Source: JACKII01 sp963974445 (GTDB taxonomy: Bacteria > Pseudomonadota > Alphaproteobacteria > Bin95). Taken from it: a DNA stretch of 24,897 bases. Made by a program: the position numbers and the translations under genes. The stretch covers positions 1-24,897 of the forward strand of contig CAXBDI010000051.1 in the NCBI GenBank assembly GCA_963974445.1. The letters are read 5' to 3'. This document shows, in pieces, positions 10,852 through 19,197 of the stretch. The notes below the pieces were generated by a model. The model made no database searches. It had not been told where the DNA came from and was given only the letters and a program-made list of their open reading frames with translations. Positions within the stretch are counted from its first letter, which is position 1. Every line of letters begins with the position of its first letter.

Positions 10852-11277
10852 CTAAGCCGACATCGTGGCCGGCGGTTCGGTTGGAACCGTGCCCATGTCA
10901 GCCGGGATCGACAGTTCCAAAATCTCCAATTCCTTGGAGGTCGCGGTTTCGTTGTGACGCATGCCACCGGGGATGAACATGCTGTCGCCCTGGTTCACCC
11001 GCTTTTTCTCGCCGGTCTCGAATTCAAGATCGACCCAGCCCTTCAGCACATAGATGAACTGGCCCTCGCAGGCGTGATAGTGCCAGCCGGTCGGCTCGGT
11101 CAGGCCCTGGCCGCTGCGCATCACCTGGGCGCGCAGCGCGCCGTTACTGCCCTCGGTCACGCCGAGGTCGCGATACTCGAAAAACGAGCGGCGGCCGGGG
11201 ACGCTGGGCGCGGAATCGGTTGTGGCGTGGACGAGCTTTTGACCTTCGACGGGGCCGGTCATGACGGAATCTGGCAT
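10852..11277 (-). CDS. small cupin-domain protein (cupin_2 type)
   Basis: A single-domain cupin of 141 residues. The metal-binding cupin motif 1 is visible as GWHYHACEGQFIYVLKG at 64-80, with His66, His68 and Gln73/Glu71, and motif 2 supplies His108 in PGGMRHN. Preceding and following strands fit a double-stranded beta-helix barrel. The start at 11277 has GGAGGAAC upstream. Cupins of this size bind small molecules or act as dioxygenases or isomerases on them; nothing here identifies a substrate. It lies downstream of the malonyl-CoA decarboxylase gene on the same strand (about 200 bases apart), with a stem-loop just past its stop. Not recognised more precisely. Confidence 0.8.
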   Translation of the reverse strand: MPDSVMTGPVEGQKLVHATTDSAPSVPGRRSFFEYRDLGVTEGSNGALRAQVMRSGQGLTEPTGWHYHACEGQFIYVLKGWVDLEFETGEKKRVNQGDSMFIPGGMRHNETATSKELEILELSIPADMGTVPTEPPATMSA

Positions 11278-11342
11278 TTGATGTTCCTCCAGTTGTTTGT
11301 TCGGGACGATCCTAGCACATCGCTGCCCATTGCAACAATCGC

Positions 11343-11444
11343 AGGACTGTTTTGCGCGCGCGGCTGAAGGATAGCCGGCCGCTGACCTACGATCTCAACA
11401 CCAACACCAACTACATCCCCGCGACGGCCATCGCTGCGGATTAG
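11343..11444 (+). pseudogene. possible C-terminal remnant of a protein-coding gene
   Basis: In the 200-base gap between the cupin and decarboxylase genes, on the opposite strand, a short frame without a start codon reads RLKDSRPLTYDLNTNTNYIP and continues to a TAG at 11442-11444. The DLNTNTNY string looks like real protein and reminds me of the C-terminal metal-binding region of some ATP-grasp (RimK-like) proteins, which is recall only. The frame is closed by a stop at 11313-11315 and shows no ribosome-binding site, so if it is genic it is a leftover. Confidence 0.25.
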
Positions 11445-11477
11445 GGCTGCCCGCGTCGGTGCGGTGAGTAATTCAAC

Positions 11478-12917
11478 TCAGTTCGCGCTAGATTTCCGCG
11501 CGAGATTACGGATGCTGCTCGATATGGCAATCGAGCCTTCGCCCTTATAGGCCTCGTGGTTGGTGTCGATCTCGTCGAGCTTGTAGAGGTAGTTCATCAT
11601 CAGGCCCGCCGACTGCCGCATGCCGCGCGCCGAGACATCGCCCATCCAGTTCAACCGCTCCATCCGCGCACCGTTCGATAGGTGGAAGTGCGCGACCGGA
11701 TCCATCGCCCGCGTGCTGTTGCGCTTGGCGGTGTAGAGGTAGGTCGCGGCCAAGCGCAGGACAATCGGCTTCAGCGCCGCCGCCAGCGTCTCGTCGTCGG
11801 CCCAGTCAGGCCGAACCAATAACTGCCGCAGCATTGTTTCCGTGTCGATGCCTTCCGGCAACGCGTCGGCGAGAGCGCTCTGTTCATCGTCCAGCAAGAT
11901 CGTGTCGCCTAACCGCTCGACCTCGCGCTCATACCAGCGGCTGAAGCCCGGAACGGGGGAGAGCGTGGCGAACGATTTCAGGTTTTTGAACTCGTTGGAG
12001 AGCGCACCCACGACCCGCTTGATCAAAAAATCGCCAAAGCTGATGCCATCCAGGCCGCGCTGCGCGTTGGAGATCGAGTAGAAGATTGCGGTGTCCGTGG
12101 TTTCCGGCGCAACCCGCTCCTGATCCTCGTCCAACAGCGTCTGCACGTTATCCGCCATACCGTTCATCAGCGCGATCTCGACAAAGATCAACGGCTCGTC
12201 CGGCATACGCGGATGGAAAAAGGCATAGCAGCGCCGGTCGGAATCCAGCCGGTTCTTCAGGTCGTCCCAACTGGTGATCGCGTGCACGGCCTCGTAGGCG
12301 ATCAGCTTCTCCAGCAATGCCGCCGGCGCCTCCCAAGTGATGCGCTGCATTTCGAGAAACCCGACATCGAACCAGGTTGTCAGCAGCCGGCGCATGTCTT
12401 CGGAGAGGGCGGCGAGCGCCGGCTCCTTACCAGCCCATCCGATCAGTTCGGCCCGCAGATCGACCAGAAACTTCACGCCCTCCGGCAGGCCATTGAACTG
12501 CGTTAGCAGCCGCACCCGCGGCGGGTTGAGCACATCGCGCAGGCGGACTTCGGCATCGTGGCGGGTCTCCGGCGTGTCGGCGGTGCGCACGGCCTCGATC
12601 GCCCCATCGACCGCCTTACGGCTGGTGTCGAATTTCTCCGCCATCAGCGTCAGGAACCGGTGGCGCCCATCCTTGTTGAGACGCATGTAGGCGCGGCCAA
12701 GGTTTGCGGCGCGCGCGCGTGCGGATACCTCACCGCCCTTCGCCTCCAGGCAGTCCCGCATTTGCGCCAACAGCCGCTGTCGGTCGGTCTCCGGAAGGTC
12801 GGGCCTCAGATCGAGTGTTGAGACGCCGCGGCGCGTCGACAACTCCCGCAGCGCCCGGCGCACCTGATCCAAGGTCCGGTCGAATAGGTTCGGTTGCACC
12901 GCCAGTTCAGCCATCAT
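11478..12917 (-). CDS. malonyl-CoA decarboxylase
   Basis: The enzyme converts malonyl-CoA to acetyl-CoA and CO2. With the start at 12917 it has 479 residues: a helical N-terminal domain and a C-terminal acetyltransferase-like catalytic domain. By alignment to human MCD from memory, the catalytic pair is Ser320 (in ATLSPVPGF, human Ser329) and His412 (in AHFHLSNGA, human His423). Other family blocks are FYSISN, LDGISFGDFLIKRVV, and RLNWMGDVSARGM near the C-terminus. The frame is open back to 13055, and ATG codons at 12944, 12917 and 12914 are all possible; 12917 has GGA at a workable distance and begins just before the conserved LFDRTLDQVRRAL. An intrinsic terminator separates it from the upstream TRAP gene, so it is probably transcribed from its own promoter. 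Confidence 0.9.
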   Translation of the reverse strand: MMAELAVQPNLFDRTLDQVRRALRELSTRRGVSTLDLRPDLPETDRQRLLAQMRDCLEAKGGEVSARARAANLGRAYMRLNKDGRHRFLTLMAEKFDTSRKAVDGAIEAVRTADTPETRHDAEVRLRDVLNPPRVRLLTQFNGLPEGVKFLVDLRAELIGWAGKEPALAALSEDMRRLLTTWFDVGFLEMQRITWEAPAALLEKLIAYEAVHAITSWDDLKNRLDSDRRCYAFFHPRMPDEPLIFVEIALMNGMADNVQTLLDEDQERVAPETTDTAIFYSISNAQRGLDGISFGDFLIKRVVGALSNEFKNLKSFATLSPVPGFSRWYEREVERLGDTILLDDEQSALADALPEGIDTETMLRQLLVRPDWADDETLAAALKPIVLRLAATYLYTAKRNSTRAMDPVAHFHLSNGARMERLNWMGDVSARGMRQSAGLMMNYLYKLDEIDTNHEAYKGEGSIAISSSIRNLARKSSAN

Positions 12918-13119
12918 GCGATTTCCGTCGATCTCTCTGTCCATACAAGGCTGTTCGAACACCGCGTCCCATTGTGCAGCCTGGCGACCCGTGGCCGAAA
13001 GGCTGAAAACACAACCGAATTTCCTGCGTCCGATCTCAGCTTCTGACGCTACCATCGCGAACTAAGGGTTTTCAGGCAATCAACGCTTGGCTGGCACGTC
13101 GTCGCAGCACCCGGATACG

Positions 13120-13149
13120 AAAAAAGGGAGCCCCCCGAAGGAAGCTCCC
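13120..13149 (-). terminator. intrinsic terminator of the dctP-type gene, UUCG tetraloop
   Basis: On the minus strand the sequence folds into a 10-bp stem (GGGAGCTTCC with GGGGGCTCCC, including two G-T pairs) closed by a TTCG tetraloop and followed at once by six T residues. It begins 28 bases past the stop of the TRAP binding-protein gene. This is a textbook Rho-independent terminator and separates that gene from the decarboxylase gene downstream. Confidence 0.9.
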
Positions 13150-13177
13150 CAAAAGCGGAACCGAGTGGGTCGGCCGC

Positions 13178-14227
13178 TTATTTCCGATAGCCGCGGGAGC
13201 CCCATTCCTTATATTGCTCGCGATAGGCGCTGTAAGCCTCCCAAATTCGGCCGAAATCGGGGTTGGCGGCGGCTTCTTCCGCCGCAACCTCTTTCCACTT
13301 CTCTTCGAGAATGGCGAGGTCTGCGTCGCTCCAGCTATGAATTTGGACGCCATGTTCGTCGCGCATACGGTTGAGGGCGGCGCCCTGCTGGGCTTCGCCA
13401 TCGACGTATTCCTGCGTGATGTTGGCGTCACACACGATATCGACGACGCTCTTTTGCCAATCGGAAAGCTTGTTCCACCTCTCCATATTGACCAGGATCT
13501 CGCCGAAACTCGACGGCTGGTGCCAGCCTGGGAAGTAGTAATGCTTGGCGATTTGATAGAAGCCGAGCGATTCGTCGATGGACGGCATAGAGAACTCCGT
13601 CGCGTCGATCGAGCCGAGTTCCAGCGCCGGGTAAATGTCGCCGCCGGCCAGCAACTGGGTCGAGACGCCGATTTTCTCCATCACACGGGCGCCAAGACCG
13701 AAGAAGCGCATCTTGATGCCCTTCAGGTCGTTGACGCTCTTGACTTCCTCGCGAAACCAACCGGAGGCTTCCGGCGGGATCATACCGCAAATCCGGCCGT
13801 GAATGTTCGCTTTGGCCATCAACTCCTGGTAGATTTCATGACCGCCGCCGTAGAACATCCAGGCGTTGTATTCGCCGAAGCCTGGGCCGAACGGCACCGA
13901 AGTAAAGAAGCCGTAGGCGGTGTTTTGGCCCATATGGTAGCCGGGGCTACCCCAGGCAGAGTCCAGCGAACCGGAAGACACCGCATCGTAATACTGCACG
14001 CCCGGCACCAGCGCGCCTGGCTCGAAGAATTTGACGTTGATCGAATTCTGCGAAATATCGGTGATGTTCTTCGCGACGCGGACACCGGCTGGGCCAAGCA
14101 CGGCGAGTTTTGAGCCGAACGCTGAATGCATTTTCCAGCGATGCCGCTCTTCCTCCGCGTTGGCACTGACTGCGGCGAGCGTCAACGCCGCGGCGAGAGC
14201 GCCTCCCAAAAGTGTTTTTACAACCAT
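13178..14227 (-). CDS. TRAP transporter solute-binding protein, DctP/TakP type
   Basis: A periplasmic binding protein for a TRAP carboxylate transporter, 349 residues. A signal peptide covers about 1-24 (hydrophobic TLLGGALAAALTLAAVSA, cleavage after ANA). The family features are the loop IKMRFFGLGARVMEKIG, whose Arg normally binds the ligand carboxylate, GGDIYPALELGSIDATEF, and IAKHYYFPGWHQPS, which is typical of the TakP branch binding alpha-keto acids or lactate. The start has GGAGG upstream (GTGGAGGAAAGCC). Remarkably, no DctQ or DctM membrane subunit lies on either side; the neighbours are a cupin and, beyond a strong terminator, malonyl-CoA decarboxylase. The subunits may be elsewhere, or the protein may have another role. 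The ligand is not predictable from sequence alone. Confidence 0.92.
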   Translation of the reverse strand: MVVKTLLGGALAAALTLAAVSANAEEERHRWKMHSAFGSKLAVLGPAGVRVAKNITDISQNSINVKFFEPGALVPGVQYYDAVSSGSLDSAWGSPGYHMGQNTAYGFFTSVPFGPGFGEYNAWMFYGGGHEIYQELMAKANIHGRICGMIPPEASGWFREEVKSVNDLKGIKMRFFGLGARVMEKIGVSTQLLAGGDIYPALELGSIDATEFSMPSIDESLGFYQIAKHYYFPGWHQPSSFGEILVNMERWNKLSDWQKSVVDIVCDANITQEYVDGEAQQGAALNRMRDEHGVQIHSWSDADLAILEEKWKEVAAEEAAANPDFGRIWEAYSAYREQYKEWGSRGYRK

Positions 14228-14349
14228 GTTGGCTTTCCTCCACTTTGCATCATGCAGCGAAGCTTGATTGCTCCTGCTGCCAAGCGGAGGGGATGATGGC
14301 GCGCATTGGCGCTGACGGCAAGGGCTACCCTGCCAAAGAATAACCGCAA

Positions 14350-14766
14350 TTAGCCTTTGAGGATTGGATAACCCTGCGCGTCGGTTTCGCGGTCCAGGTA
14401 GTTAACGATCCGATCCGGCGAATGGTGGATTCCCAACAACCGCATTGTCTTGTTGCCGACGGTGCGGAAGCAGTGCGCCTGGTTTGGCGGCAGCGCAATC
14501 ATGTCACCCGGTTTGAGCGGGATGACCTTTTCCGGCTCGTCCATCATCCACGCCTCGGCCTCGCCCTCCAGGATCAGCAGCATTTCCCAGTAGGGGTGGG
14601 AGTGGGCGGCCGCGACATAGCCGGGCTCGGACACCTGAATGCCGGTCCGCATCGGCGTGTCGCCGTCGGCGATCAGCGGGCGGTAGTGCGCGAAATCGCC
14701 AAAGCTGACTCGGTCGGCGTCTTCGAGCAGTGCGACTTTGACCTTTTCCAGTGTGGCCGTTTCCAT
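14350..14766 (-). CDS. small cupin-domain protein (second copy type)
   Basis: A 138-residue single-domain cupin. Motif 1 is HSHPYWEMLLILEG at 55-68, giving His55, His57 and Glu61; motif 2 gives His98 in PPNQAHCFRT. All four metal ligands of a classical cupin are present. The ATG at 14766 has AAAGGAC upstream. It is only distantly similar to the cupin at 10852-11277, so the two are not a recent duplication. The gene lies 122 bases upstream of the TRAP binding-protein gene on the same strand and may be co-transcribed with it, ending at the terminator at 13120-13149. Substrate unknown; a role linked to the transported acid is only a guess. Confidence 0.8.
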   Translation of the reverse strand: METATLEKVKVALLEDADRVSFGDFAHYRPLIADGDTPMRTGIQVSEPGYVAAAHSHPYWEMLLILEGEAEAWMMDEPEKVIPLKPGDMIALPPNQAHCFRTVGNKTMRLLGIHHSPDRIVNYLDRETDAQGYPILKG

Positions 14767-14826
14767 GGTTTGGTGTCCTTTTTACTTGCTGCAGTCCGAA
14801 CGTCTTCGACATCGAATATCCACCTC

Positions 14827-14945
14827 CCGGCGTCATTGCGAGCCGCCGCAGGCGGCGCGGCAATCCATCGGCACGCTGGTGATGCTTCGCCGGTAGATTG
14901 CTTCGTCCCCCGGATCAAGTCCCGGGTTTCTCGCAATGACGCCGG
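14827..14945. repeat. dispersed intergenic palindromic repeat (copy 2)
   Basis: The ends are a perfect 16-bp inverted repeat: CCGGCGTCATTGCGAG at 14827-14842 and its exact complement at 14930-14945. Inside are a perfect GCCGCC-GCA-GGCGGC hairpin at 14842-14856, the motif GCGGCAATCCAT, its counterpart AGATTGCTTCG, and a near-palindrome CCCGGATCAAGTCCCGGG at about 14910-14927. It sits between the radical SAM gene and the cupin gene. Same family as the element at 19781-19885; the CCCGGATCAAG part recurs at 19928. Confidence 0.8.
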
Positions 14946-14980
14946 ATGGGGAGGGGGAATGTCCCACCGTTGGAATAAGC

Positions 14981-16801
14981 CTAGTTCGCCGCGACCAGTT
15001 TCGAGCGGTGGTCTGCATCGCGGCGGGCGCGGGCGACGCTGGCCTTTGCGGCATCGTTAATCCCGAACATCTCCAGCGCATCCATCTCCTCATCGTTCAC
15101 CGGGGTCAGCGCCAAGTCGGTGTAGGCATTGCGGTTTGGATCGGCCTTGATGCGTTTGCGCAACCGCCCGACCTTGACGATCATCGTGGCGAGCCGCAGG
15201 TGCTTCCACACGGTCTCGAACCAATATTTCGGATAGAAGGCCAGGATGCTCTCACGCGGAAAGGTCGGGCGGCGGTCGCGGCGGAATTTCAGCCGGAAAT
15301 AGCCGCCCTCCAGCGGATGGATGCCCTCCAGCTTGATGCAGCTATCGAACCAGATCAGCAACAGCATCATCCGCCCGGGGGAGATGCCGCGGGCGACGGC
15401 GCGGCGCATCACAGTCTCCATATGGTCCGGCGTGTAGTAGGTCGACCAGGCCAGCCGATATGCCCGCTCCCAGTCTGCCGTGCTCATCAGCGGATGGCCG
15501 GCGGTGACGTGGTTCAGGTCGTATTTGTTCATGTCGGGATCCATCCAGATCCCCTTGGCGTCCAGGTTCTTGTGATCTTCCGAGCCGGGCAGGGGCGTCA
15601 GATAGAAGAACTCCAGCAGGTCGAGCGGCAATTCCTTCTTGATGATCTCGATATCGCGGACAATGGTCTCCGGCGTATCGGTCGGGAAGCCCAGGATGTA
15701 GCCGGCATAGGTCATGGCGCCCACGTCCTTCCACATCTGCAACATGGTCCGATATTCAGTGATCTTGTTCTGGCGCTTTTTGCTGCTGGCCAGGCTTTCG
15801 GGGTTGATGTTCTCCAGCCCAATGAAGACGCGGGTGACGCCGGCGCGCCCAGCCTTCGCGATGAAGTTCGGGATGCGGTGGCAGAGCGTATCCACCTGGA
15901 TCAGAAAGCGGACGTCGATGCCTTCGCGCTCGCGCAATTCGATGATGCGGTCGAACACCGCCTCCCAATCCTTGTTGCGGGCGAAGTTGTCGTCCGTGAT
16001 GAAAAAGCGGTTGATGCCGCGGGCGAAGTTCTCGCGGATAATGCCTTCGATATCGTCGGCGGAGCGGTAGCGCGATTTGCGCCCCTGAACGTTAATGATT
16101 GTGCAGAAAGAGCACTGGAAAGGGCACCCCCGCCCCGCATCGAAACTGGTGTGGGAACCGGCGGTGTGGCGCACATGCTCCGGCGGCAGGATCGGCAGTT
16201 CCGCGCCCTCCAGCCCCGGCAGGTCGTTCATGTAGTTGTAGAGCGGCTTCAGCGCGCCGGCCGCCGCATCCTGCAACACCTCGTCGAGCCGCCCGCCCTC
16301 GGCCTCACCGGCGAACAGGCTGATGCCCAGGTTCTGCGCCTCCTGAATATCAGCCGGCAGCTTCGGCAGCATCGAGATACAGCCGGAGACGTGGAAGCCG
16401 CCGACGGCGACCTGCAATCCGGCGGCGCGCATTGGCCGGGCCAGGTCCATGGCTCGTGGAAACTGGTTGGACTGCACACCGACCAGCGCCACCATGCCAA
16501 GGCCGCCGCTGTCCTGGATCAACTGGATGATTCGGTCAGGCTGGACGCGTGTATTGGTCTCGTCGATGGTGGTCAGCATCAGATCGACGTCGTCGCCCAG
16601 TACATTGCGCTTGGCGCAGTCCTCGGCGAGGCCGTTCAACGCGGCGAGAGTGTTCGACGGGATGGCGGAGCGTAACCACTGGATGACATAGCCGTTGTCG
16701 TCATAGTGCGACGGCTTGATCATCACCAAATGAAAGGGGCGCTTCGCACCCGGTTTGGTCGACCGGGTGACATAATGATTGTAATCGAATAGTGCTTTCA
16801 T
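14981..16801 (-). CDS. radical SAM protein with N-terminal B12-binding-like domain
   Basis: The product has 606 residues from ATG at 16801 (MKALFDYNHY); a TTG 48 bases upstream could extend it. The radical SAM cluster motif CxxxCxxC is at C226, C230 and C233 (GCPFQCSFC). Before it, residues about 20-200 form an alpha/beta region with VALVGVQSNQFP and VGGFHVSG strings, as in B12-binding domains, but I see no DxHxxG cobalt-ligand motif. After the cluster come the SAM-binding barrel strands (IQVDTLCHRI, FIGLENINPESL, YILGFPTDTPETI) and a helical C-terminal region with FFYLTPLPGSED. Proteins of this layout include lipid and tetrapyrrole methyltransferases and hopanoid enzymes. The reaction cannot be assigned here. 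The gene is upstream of cupin 2 and separated from it by a repeat. Confidence 0.85.
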   Translation of the reverse strand: MKALFDYNHYVTRSTKPGAKRPFHLVMIKPSHYDDNGYVIQWLRSAIPSNTLAALNGLAEDCAKRNVLGDDVDLMLTTIDETNTRVQPDRIIQLIQDSGGLGMVALVGVQSNQFPRAMDLARPMRAAGLQVAVGGFHVSGCISMLPKLPADIQEAQNLGISLFAGEAEGGRLDEVLQDAAAGALKPLYNYMNDLPGLEGAELPILPPEHVRHTAGSHTSFDAGRGCPFQCSFCTIINVQGRKSRYRSADDIEGIIRENFARGINRFFITDDNFARNKDWEAVFDRIIELREREGIDVRFLIQVDTLCHRIPNFIAKAGRAGVTRVFIGLENINPESLASSKKRQNKITEYRTMLQMWKDVGAMTYAGYILGFPTDTPETIVRDIEIIKKELPLDLLEFFYLTPLPGSEDHKNLDAKGIWMDPDMNKYDLNHVTAGHPLMSTADWERAYRLAWSTYYTPDHMETVMRRAVARGISPGRMMLLLIWFDSCIKLEGIHPLEGGYFRLKFRRDRRPTFPRESILAFYPKYWFETVWKHLRLATMIVKVGRLRKRIKADPNRNAYTDLALTPVNDEEMDALEMFGINDAAKASVARARRDADHRSKLVAAN

Positions 16802-16948
16802 TGAGGCTACCGTACTCCGCAAACAATATTGACAAAGTTGCTTCCCCAAAAGGCTAACACACCGTTACCGCGACGTCACGCGGGCTGGATCGAACGGTGG
16901 AAATGCTCTGAGTAGCGGCACATTCTTCGCAAAAGTTGAGAGTTTTAG

Positions 16949-18157
16949 ATGACGGCGATAGCGGCCCCACCGATGCGGCCCGGCTGGCTGGTGCCGGCCG
17001 TATTGATGCTGGCCAGTACGGTCAGCATTCTGGCGACCGACCTCTATACGCCGTCGCTGCCCCGCCTGACCGAGGTGTTTGGCGTGCCGGCGGAGACGGT
17101 GCAACTGACCATGACGCTGAACCTCGTCGGCTTTGCCTTCGGGCAGTTGCTGTTCGGCCCGTTGTCGGATCGGATTGGCCGCCGTCCGGCGATGCTGTTG
17201 GGCATCGTGCTGTTCGCACTGTTTTCGCTGCTAAGCGCTCAAGCCTGGTCCATCGAATCGCTGATCGCTTTCCGTGTGCTGCAGGGTATCACGGCGGCCT
17301 GCGAGGCGGTGATCGGCTTTGCGGTCATCAAGGAATTGTATGGCGAGGAAGGCGGCGTCAAGATCGTCGCCATTTACTCCATGGTGATCGCCGCAGCCCC
17401 GGCGGTCGGGCCGATTATCGGCGGGCAGATGCTGGTGCACTTCGGTTGGCAGTCGAACTTCTGGCTGCTGGCCGGGTTGGCGGTCATCGCCTTCGCCGCC
17501 TGTTGGCGCTTTCTGGTGGAGAGCGCACGGCCGGACCCGGCTGCGCTACGGCCATCGCGGCTGCTGGCGGAGGCACGGGCGGCTCTAACGGTACCGGCGT
17601 TTTGGCTCTACACCATCGGTCCGGCGGCTGCACTTGGCAGTTTGTTCGCCTATGTGACGGAGGGGCCGTTCGTCTTTATCAATCAGCTTGGCGTGCCTGC
17701 GGATGCTTTCGGATATTATCACGGCACGATTATCGGCGTATTTTTTCTCACCAATTTGGTCGTAAACCGCGTATCTGCCCGCGTCAGCGGCGCGGCGCTG
17801 CTGCGTGCGGGTAGTTTCGCTGCGGTGTCTAGCGGGGCGCTTGGACTGGTGTTGGCCGCGGGCGATCTTGTGACGCCCTGGAGCATGGTTGCCGTGGTCT
17901 CGCTATTCATCGTGAGCCTGGCGTTGATTTACGCGGTGGCCCCGCTGAAGGCGCTGGCATCGACCAAAGCGGCGACCGGCATGGCCGCGTCATGGCGCGG
18001 CTGCCTGGAGTTTTGCGGCGCTATCGCCGGCTCCGCCGGTGTCGCCGCCCTGCACGATGGCACAGCCTGGCCCTTGACGATCATGCTGGCGGTCGCGGCG
18101 GTGTTCGTCGTCGTCGGCGACGTCGGCGCGCGGCTGTATGCCCGGCAGACAGTTTAG
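16949..18157 (+). CDS. MFS transporter, Bcr/CflA drug-efflux type
   Basis: A 402-residue inner-membrane protein with about twelve hydrophobic segments. The N-terminal TDLYTPSLPRL motif (about residues 31-41) is characteristic of the Bcr/CflA subfamily of drug:H+ antiporters, and the loop 2-3 motif LSDRIGRRPAMLLG (about 71-84) is the MFS motif A. The loop after segment 4 has the GAAP-like AIYSMVIAAAPAVGPIIGG motif of exporters. The gene is divergent from the radical SAM gene, with 147 bases between them, and convergent with epmA (13 bases between stops). The substrate is unknown; members export bicyclomycin, chloramphenicol or sulfonamides, or metabolites such as cysteine. Confidence 0.9.
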   Translation: MTAIAAPPMRPGWLVPAVLMLASTVSILATDLYTPSLPRLTEVFGVPAETVQLTMTLNLVGFAFGQLLFGPLSDRIGRRPAMLLGIVLFALFSLLSAQAWSIESLIAFRVLQGITAACEAVIGFAVIKELYGEEGGVKIVAIYSMVIAAAPAVGPIIGGQMLVHFGWQSNFWLLAGLAVIAFAACWRFLVESARPDPAALRPSRLLAEARAALTVPAFWLYTIGPAAALGSLFAYVTEGPFVFINQLGVPADAFGYYHGTIIGVFFLTNLVVNRVSARVSGAALLRAGSFAAVSSGALGLVLAAGDLVTPWSMVAVVSLFIVSLALIYAVAPLKALASTKAATGMAASWRGCLEFCGAIAGSAGVAALHDGTAWPLTIMLAVAAVFVVVGDVGARLYARQTV

Positions 18158-18170
18158 GCCTCGGCGGCCT

Positions 18171-19157
18171 CTACTCCACCGGCAACCACAGCACGTCCTC
18201 AATCCGCTCGGCGCCGGTCAGCAGCATCACCAGGCGGTCGAAGCCCAGCGCCATGCCGGAGGTCCGCGGCATGCCGCGGGCGAGGGCGGTCAGCATACTC
18301 TCCGGCAGGGGATAGGAGACGCCATAGAGCCGCTGCTTTTCCGCCCGGTCGCGCTCGAACCGTGCCCGTTGTTCCGTCGCGTCGGTGAGTTCGCCGAAGC
18401 CGTTAGCCAGTTCCAAGCCGCAGACATAGAGTTCCAGTCGCTCGGCAACGGCCGGCTGGCTCGGGTCGATGCGGGCGAGGGCGGCCTGTTCGCGCGGATA
18501 GCCGGTGAGAAAGGTCGGCACGCCGATGCCAAGCCATGGCTCGATCCGGTTCAGCAGCACGCGGAAGAAAATGTCGTCCCACGTGTCCGAGGGGTCGCTG
18601 GCAAGCCCGGCTGCCGCCGCAAACCCATCGCGGTCACCGGCAACCGCTGCCAGGTCTACGCCGGCATAGCGGCGGAAGGCGTCGGCGCAACTCAGCACCT
18701 CCGGGTCTGCTGCCAGATCGCAGCGCTCGCCGCGCCACTCGATCAGCATCGGCCCGCCGGCCGCATGCCGTCCCTGGCGCAGGATCGTCAGGCAATCCTC
18801 GATCAACTGGCCGAGGCCGTGGCCGACCCGATACCACTCCAGCATTTCAAACGCCGGGTGATGCGTCGAGGACGGGGGTTCGTCGCGATAGACCGTCGCG
18901 AACTGGTAGAGCGAGCGCTTCTCGCGCGCCACCAGCCGCTTCATGGCGAACTCCGGGCTGGTGTGCAGATAGCGCCGCTCGCCCTGCACCTGCACCGGCA
19001 TCGCCGCCAGATGCACCTCCAGCCCGCCGGAAATCTGCAGCGCCGGGGTTTTGACCGCGACCATGCCGTCCGCCTCGAAAGCTGCCGCGATGGCGCGGCG
19101 GATCGGCGTGCGTGCCTCAACCGGCCTCATTGCGTTCTGCCTGGGGAGCAGGTACAC
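18171..19157 (-). CDS. epmA: EF-P--(R)-beta-lysine ligase EpmA (PoxA/GenX)
   Basis: EpmA is a shortened class II lysyl-tRNA synthetase without an anticodon-binding domain that attaches (R)-beta-lysine to a lysine of elongation factor P. The product has 328 residues from GTG at 19157; ATG at 19130 is an alternative but removes residues that fit the family N-terminus. Motif 2 is YQFATVYRDE followed by HHPAFEMLEWY (about 84-109), and motif 3 is SGMALGFDRLVML (300-311). Ala303 occupies the position where tRNA ligases have Gly and EpmA has Ala (E. coli Ala298), which supports EpmA over LysRS. The gene diverges from efp, its substrate, leaving only about 40 bases for both promoters. EpmB, which makes beta-lysine, is not in the window. 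Confidence 0.92.
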   Translation of the reverse strand: MYLLPRQNAMRPVEARTPIRRAIAAAFEADGMVAVKTPALQISGGLEVHLAAMPVQVQGERRYLHTSPEFAMKRLVAREKRSLYQFATVYRDEPPSSTHHPAFEMLEWYRVGHGLGQLIEDCLTILRQGRHAAGGPMLIEWRGERCDLAADPEVLSCADAFRRYAGVDLAAVAGDRDGFAAAAGLASDPSDTWDDIFFRVLLNRIEPWLGIGVPTFLTGYPREQAALARIDPSQPAVAERLELYVCGLELANGFGELTDATEQRARFERDRAEKQRLYGVSYPLPESMLTALARGMPRTSGMALGFDRLVMLLTGAERIEDVLWLPVE

Positions 19158-19197
19158 CGCGCAGCAATTCTCAATTTACACCCGCGAGTTCAATTCA

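Noticed and set aside
14936..16675. 579-codon open frame on the plus strand
   Set aside because: Antisense to the radical SAM gene; the cluster motif and barrel strands are on the minus strand. The long opening is a GC-codon artefact.
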